Origin: Acidobacteriota bacterium
GTDB taxonomy: Bacteria; Acidobacteriota; Terriglobia; Bryobacterales; Bryobacteraceae
Length of the DNA stretch: 8,822 nucleotides
Direction: 5' to 3'
NCBI GenBank assembly: GCA_947505565.1
Contig: CANNLB010000052.1
Span: 1-8,822 of the forward strand
The position numbers and the translations under genes were made by a program. The notes beneath the pieces are model-generated. The model made no database searches. It was not told where the DNA came from and saw only the letters and a list, made by a program, of their open reading frames with translations. This document shows, piece by piece, positions 6,008-8,822 of this stretch (positions within the stretch are counted from its first letter, which is position 1; each line of letters opens with the position of its first letter).

Positions 6008-6794
6008 CGGAGACGAGTCTAACATGGGACGGCCGCGGCGACCATACCGCCGAGTTACTCGTCTGGAACAGAGCCACGACCGGCACCCCCACGGCGGCCG
6101 CCAGATGGCTGATCCCGCTATCGTTTCCGATATACCCGCGGGCTCCAGCGAGCCAGTGACCGAGCGCGGACAAATCCGCGAAACGGCGCGCTTCGGGCAG
6201 TTCCTCCTCCGGTCCCGCGGTCCATTCGACCGGGACGGGCAGCGCGGCGGCCAAAGCACGAAACCGCTGCAGCGGCCAGTTTTTTCTCGCCGAGCCGGAG
6301 AATGGATGGATGACGACACTGCCGCGCGGCGTCACCAGGCCGAGGTCGATCCGCGGCACAAGGCCCATTGGCGCGCCGACTTGCGCGGCGAAGAAATCGA
6401 CGGCGGGAAGGGCAGCGTCAGCGGGCAGGGCCGGAAGAAACGTGAACGGCAGCCCCCGCACGGCGGCGCGAAATTCGTCGTGGCGACTGCCGTACCAGGA
6501 GACGATCCGGTCAAACTCGGCCAAGCGGGCGAGCGTGCGTGGCGGAGCCTGAATAGCCACCATATCCAGGCCGGTCGTCGCTATACTTTCGACGCGATCA
6601 GCAAACCGAACGAGCGGCTTCACGGCGCTGGGCACCCAGACTTCGGTGTACTCGGAGCGCAAATGCTCCAGGGCCGGGAGGCTGACGATGCAGTCGCCAA
6701 TGGCTCCCGGCCGGATCAGAAGCGTCTTCAGCGCAAGTCCACCGCGATGCGAAAATCCACCGTCTTCGGGGGAAAGCACATGGTTTCTGAGCAA
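5940..6794 (-). CDS. Glycosyltransferase family 9 (heptosyltransferase-like)
   Basis: The protein shows the GT9 fold markers. The first Rossmann strand is TLLIRPGAIGDCIVSLPAL (about 24-42), with the RPGAIGD loop in place of the usual GxxGD region. The second domain opens with VVIHPFSGSARKNWP (160-174), the sugar-nucleotide loop with the K-W-P signature, and ends with GYIGNDSGISHLAAA (220-234) and VGVPVVALF (235-243). GT9 enzymes transfer heptose or related sugars onto lipopolysaccharide core on the cytoplasmic face of the inner membrane; the exact sugar cannot be told. At 262-284 residues it is shorter than typical members of over 300. The start is uncertain: TTG at 6794 and GTG at 6779 lie inside the DsbD-like gene, while conserved sequence begins at a CTG at 6731 that overlaps the DsbD-like stop. 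The 3' end overlaps the NHL gene by 68 bases. Confidence 0.82.
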   Translation of the reverse strand: MLRNHVLSPEDGGFSHRGGLALKTLLIRPGAIGDCIVSLPALEHLRSEYTEVWVPSAVKPLVRFADRVESIATTGLDMVAIQAPPRTLARLAEFDRIVSWYGSRHDEFRAAVRGLPFTFLPALPADAALPAVDFFAAQVGAPMGLVPRIDLGLVTPRGSVVIHPFSGSARKNWPLQRFRALAAALPVPVEWTAGPEEELPEARRFADLSALGHWLAGARGYIGNDSGISHLAAAVGVPVVALFQTSNSAVWSPRPSHVRLVSDETSISDLFPLFGFSFGRREED

Positions 6795-7204
6795 GCCTGA
6801 TAGCGAAGCTTGCCGCCGGCCATGGCGAGGCCCGGGGCGGTGCCGGGATGGGCTTTCAGCGTCACACCGATTTGGAAAGCACCGGAGTAGACGTTGAGCG
6901 GCTCGTCGGAGAAGGAGTATTTTTCGTTCTTGCCGACCGGGTAGTCGATCTTCACAACGGCGAAGCCCCCCTTATCGATCGTGAGCTTAAGGGGGATCAG
7001 TAGTTCGTCGTTCGGCTTGTTCGTATTGGCGTGGAGACCGGGTTTCAGTTGTACGTTGAGTTGAGCCACGAAGGGTTCCGCTTTCTTCGCGATCACCGGT
7101 TGGGTGCTCACCGTCAACAGATCCGTCTGCGCAGCCAATAATGCCGGGACCAGAACCAGAAGCCTACTTAGCAGCGGAAAGAAGTTGCTCGATATCTTTG
7201 ACAT
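6728..7204 (-). CDS. Standalone DsbD N-terminal-like (DsbD-alpha) periplasmic domain
   Basis: This 158-residue exported protein has a signal peptide at about 1-26 ending ALLAAQ. The mature part matches the immunoglobulin-like N-terminal domain of the thiol-disulfide reductase DsbD: LKPGLHANTNKPNDELLIPL, a YPVG strand, LNVYSGAF, and the terminal redox region LRYQACSETMCFPPKTV with Cys138 and Cys143. In DsbD this domain takes electrons from the C-terminal thioredoxin domain and passes them to periplasmic substrates. Here neither the membrane-embedded nor the thioredoxin part is fused, so the electron source must be elsewhere. The ATG at 7204 is chosen because AAGGGG at 7208-7213 lies just upstream and the signal peptide begins there; the frame extends to 7255 but only through the overlapping gene. 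It overlaps the TlpA-like gene by 41 bases, a strong functional link. Confidence 0.87.
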   Translation of the reverse strand: MSKISSNFFPLLSRLLVLVPALLAAQTDLLTVSTQPVIAKKAEPFVAQLNVQLKPGLHANTNKPNDELLIPLKLTIDKGGFAVVKIDYPVGKNEKYSFSDEPLNVYSGAFQIGVTLKAHPGTAPGLAMAGGKLRYQACSETMCFPPKTVDFRIAVDLR

Positions 7205-7688
7205 AATCCCCTTTGCTGACCAAGCCGATGTGGACGGCGGCCACGCGGCCTTCACGATCGATCAGATAGGTAGTCGGGAGCGAATCGACCCCGCCATACT
7301 TCAAGGCGGTCTGTTCGTCGCCGATAGTCATCCGGTAGTTAATGCCAGTTTTGGCCATGTGCGGTTTCACGACGGCCCAACCATCGTCGTCCATGGAAAC
7401 ACCGATGACGGCGAAGCCTTTGTCGCGGTAGGTTTTCTCGAAATCGATGAACCAGGGAATTTCAATTTTGCAAGGCCCGCACCAAGTGGCCCAGAAGTTG
7501 AGCAGGACCACTTTGCCCTTGTAGTCGGCCAGGACGAGCGGCTTGCCGTCAGCGTCCTTCAGGCTGAACGGGGCGGCCATTTTGCGGGCGCTCACCGGCT
7601 TGACGGCGGCGCGAACCGTGTCGGGAAAACTGCCGCAGCTCGTCAAAAGACCCAACAAACCAACTCCAATGAGGATAGACCGATACAA
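7164..7688 (-). CDS. TlpA/ResA-like thioredoxin-fold lipoprotein
   Basis: The 174-residue product has a lipoprotein signal ending LLTSC, so Cys18 is probably lipidated and the protein tethered outside the cytoplasmic membrane. The rest is a TlpA/AhpC-TSA-type thioredoxin fold: FSLKDADGKPLVLADYKGKV lead-in, LLNFWATWCGPC with redox Cys70 and Cys73, GVSMDD, and the cis-proline loop SLPTTYLID (Pro138). Such proteins reduce or exchange disulfides in the periplasm, for example in cytochrome c maturation or as general reductases; the substrate here is unknown. The start is TTG at 7688, with AGGAG nine bases upstream (7698-7702); no ATG is available before the signal peptide. It begins 22 bases after the HExxH gene and overlaps the DsbD-alpha gene by 41 bases, suggesting the two act as a redox pair. 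Confidence 0.92.
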   Translation of the reverse strand: MYRSILIGVGLLGLLTSCGSFPDTVRAAVKPVSARKMAAPFSLKDADGKPLVLADYKGKVVLLNFWATWCGPCKIEIPWFIDFEKTYRDKGFAVIGVSMDDDGWAVVKPHMAKTGINYRMTIGDEQTALKYGGVDSLPTTYLIDREGRVAAVHIGLVSKGDYVKDIEQLLSAAK

Positions 7689-7697
7689 AGTGCAGTA

Positions 7698-7702
7698 CTC
7701 CT
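7698..7702 (-). promoter_or_regulatory. Ribosome binding site of the TlpA-like gene
   Basis: AGGAG on the minus strand lies nine bases before the TTG start at 7688 and is the main support for this non-ATG start. Confidence 0.6.
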
Positions 7703-7709
7703 AATTTCA

Positions 7710-7715
7710 ATTATA
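7710..7715 (-). promoter_or_regulatory. TATAAT -10 candidate upstream of the TlpA-like gene
   Basis: A perfect TATAAT overlaps the TAA stop of the HExxH gene. The best -35 is weak (CTGGAA at 7732-7737, 16-base spacer). If used it would give the TlpA/DsbD-alpha/GT9/NHL genes an internal promoter with a leader of only about 15 bases. It may also be coincidental. Confidence 0.3.
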
Positions 7716-8229
7716 TAGATAACGGACGGGCTTCCAGCGTTGCAGCGAACCAAGAACGTCGCCGAGCCAGAAAGCGGGCCGCCAAGGTTACCTGACCGGG
7801 GTCCCCGTAGCTCGCGGCTGCCGAATCACAAAACGCCTCGCAGACGAATTCGCGCCAGCGGCGGGTTCTGTTACGGCGGTCTTCGGTTATCAATAACTTT
7901 TTCCCGCACTCGGCGGACCATCCGGCTTCGCCGCGGGCGCGTTCGGCGGCGAGCAGCGATTCCCAGGACCATCGGGTGGGGTTACCGAGGCGCCACCAGA
8001 CGAAGTGAAACAGCTCATGTACGGTAACCCGCCGCTGTTCGGATCCGGTCAGCGCGGCGTCCAGGACCACGCGTCTCTCCCGGAGGTATGCCGAGGCATC
8101 CACCTTCGTCGTATCGGCATAAAGGACCGCCTGCGAGGAGAACGTGATGGGTTCGCCGCAGAGCTGGGGAAGTCGACTATTCGATAGCCATGGGGCCGAA
8201 GACTGGGGCTCCCATATCGAGTTCATCAT
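7711..8229 (-). CDS. Small HExxH putative zinc metallopeptidase, unknown family
   Basis: The product has 172 residues. VTVHELFHFVWWRLG contains a zincin motif, His71-Glu72-Leu-Phe-His75. About 55 residues later EFVCEAFCDSAAA offers Glu131 as a possible third zinc ligand, which would be a gluzincin-like arrangement. The N-terminal part has short strands (ITFSSQAVLYAD, RRVVLDAAL) as often precede the active helix in small metallopeptidases, and the segment between is rich in Arg and Trp. No signal peptide or membrane helix is seen, so it is probably cytoplasmic. It cannot be matched to a named family. The ATG at 8229 (or 8226) overlaps the SGNH gene by about 50 bases and lacks a Shine-Dalgarno, but no better start exists before the conserved strand. 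Its TAA is 22 bases before the TlpA-like gene. Peptidase activity is an inference from the motif. Confidence 0.75.
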   Translation of the reverse strand: MMNSIWEPQSSAPWLSNSRLPQLCGEPITFSSQAVLYADTTKVDASAYLRERRVVLDAALTGSEQRRVTVHELFHFVWWRLGNPTRWSWESLLAAERARGEAGWSAECGKKLLITEDRRNRTRRWREFVCEAFCDSAAASYGDPGQVTLAARFLARRRSWFAATLEARPLSI

Positions 8230-8822
8230 TGAGATTCACATACGGATCGCGCCCGGCGCCGTATCGCAGCGTGGCTCCATCCGGCAATTTGGCCGCGCCG
8301 ATATGCAGGACGACCGAGTTCCCATCGGCCGGGTCAATCTGCTGTTTGAAGACAATCGGCAACGGATTGCCGTCGGCCCCGCAGATAGCGAACCCGTTCA
8401 GCCGCCCCGTGGTGACCAGCTTGCCGTTCACTTCAGCGAACAGAACACGGACGACGCTGCCCTCACGTTTGGCGCTAACCGGGCGGGGGCCGCGCTTATA
8501 GGGCCGGTATTTCGTGGCGTCCGGATAAAGGTCATGCGTGACCATGTCGGCCAAACGGCGGCCGAGGCGCTTCAAATCCGGGGTACTGACATGGATGCCA
8601 TCGTCGAGGGAGAGGTCCGCGGTCGGAACCATGCCGACGCGGGGTACCTTCGTTTCGAGCTTCCGCTCAATCTCCTGGACGGCGTTCCACTCGTTCTGAT
8701 TGGTGTTGTTGACGTGGCGTCCGATCTGCACGTAGTAAAAAGGTAGCTCCGGCTGTGAGAAATCCTGCCGGAAGGACGCGATGAGCTTTTCCATTTTCGC
8801 CGCGTACTCGGGCAGGGCTTTG
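8177..8822 (-). CDS. Sialate O-acetylesterase-like SGNH hydrolase, 5' end off window
   Basis: The frame is open to the right edge, so only the C-terminal 214 residues are visible; an internal Met at 8794 is not the true start because the frame reads KALPEYAAK before it. The segment around FRQDFSQPELPFYYVQIGRH and the later LSLDDGIHVSTPDLKRLGRRLADM match the carbohydrate-esterase/sialate O-acetylesterase (SASA) family, with DGIH supplying the DxxH catalytic block of SGNH enzymes. The nucleophile block should lie in the missing part. After the catalytic region, about 90 residues with beta-rich character (VVRVLFAEVNGKLVTT, ICGADGNPLPIVF, LPDGATLRYGAGRDPYVNL) form the C-terminal domain usual in this family. 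The enzyme would remove acetyl groups from sugars, usually outside the cytoplasm, but location and substrate cannot be judged. It overlaps the HExxH gene. Confidence 0.85.
   Translation of the reverse strand, partial: KALPEYAAKMEKLIASFRQDFSQPELPFYYVQIGRHVNNTNQNEWNAVQEIERKLETKVPRVGMVPTADLSLDDGIHVSTPDLKRLGRRLADMVTHDLYPDATKYRPYKRGPRPVSAKREGSVVRVLFAEVNGKLVTTGRLNGFAICGADGNPLPIVFKQQIDPADGNSVVLHIGAAKLPDGATLRYGAGRDPYVNLNDELDMGAPVFGPMAIE

Noticed and set aside
6008..6319. N-terminal extension of the NHL protein frame
   Set aside because: It is Arg/Pro/Ser-rich without structure, lies inside the GT9 gene and would place the signal peptide in the middle of the protein.
5919..6800. 293-residue open frame on the plus strand
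   Set aside because: It is antisense to the GT9 gene, Arg/Gly-rich and without motifs; the GT9 signatures are on the minus strand.

Overview
The window looks like chromosomal DNA of a GC-rich acidobacterium, most likely of the Bryobacter/Solibacter group (Bryobacterales). The main pointer is the C-terminal domain of the protein at 1314-3173, which resembles the TIGR03437 domain that is greatly expanded in Solibacter-type genomes. The other secreted families here (NHL and BNR propellers, FecR-like proteins, a standalone DsbD-alpha domain with a TlpA lipoprotein, a sialate O-acetylesterase-like SGNH enzyme) also suit that group. The assignment is an inference from protein style. No rRNA, tRNA, transposase, CRISPR array or phage gene was seen.

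There are three transcription blocks. Block A (minus strand, 3173 down to the left edge) encodes a secreted BNR-repeat protein with a TIGR03437-like C-terminus, a SAM-dependent methyltransferase with a signal-like N-terminus, and a six-helix membrane histidine kinase of the HisKA_3 (NarL-partner) type cut off by the window edge. Block B (plus strand, 3391-4946) diverges from A across a 217-base intergenic region. It encodes a secreted FecR-domain protein with a nine-proline C-terminus, a secreted helical protein of unknown function, and a 58-residue protein with 11 cysteines whose ATG overlaps the preceding stop. Block C (minus strand, right edge down to 4955) encodes an SGNH/sialate O-acetylesterase-like enzyme (5' end missing), a small HExxH protein, a TlpA-like thioredoxin lipoprotein, a standalone DsbD N-terminal domain, a GT9 glycosyltransferase and a six-bladed NHL propeller. 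Its genes overlap or lie within 22 bases of each other. Blocks B and C converge with only 8 bases between their stop codons.

Most products carry export signals, so the window mainly concerns the cell envelope or periplasm. The clearest functional pair is TlpA plus DsbD-alpha (thiol-disulfide exchange). The least understood unit is block B: a FecR-like sensor fold without a visible sigma factor or TonB receptor, followed by an unknown helical protein and a cysteine-rich mini-protein. The other item that may be undescribed is the HExxH protein in block C. Coding density is very high; the divergent region at 3174-3390 is the only sizeable non-coding stretch.
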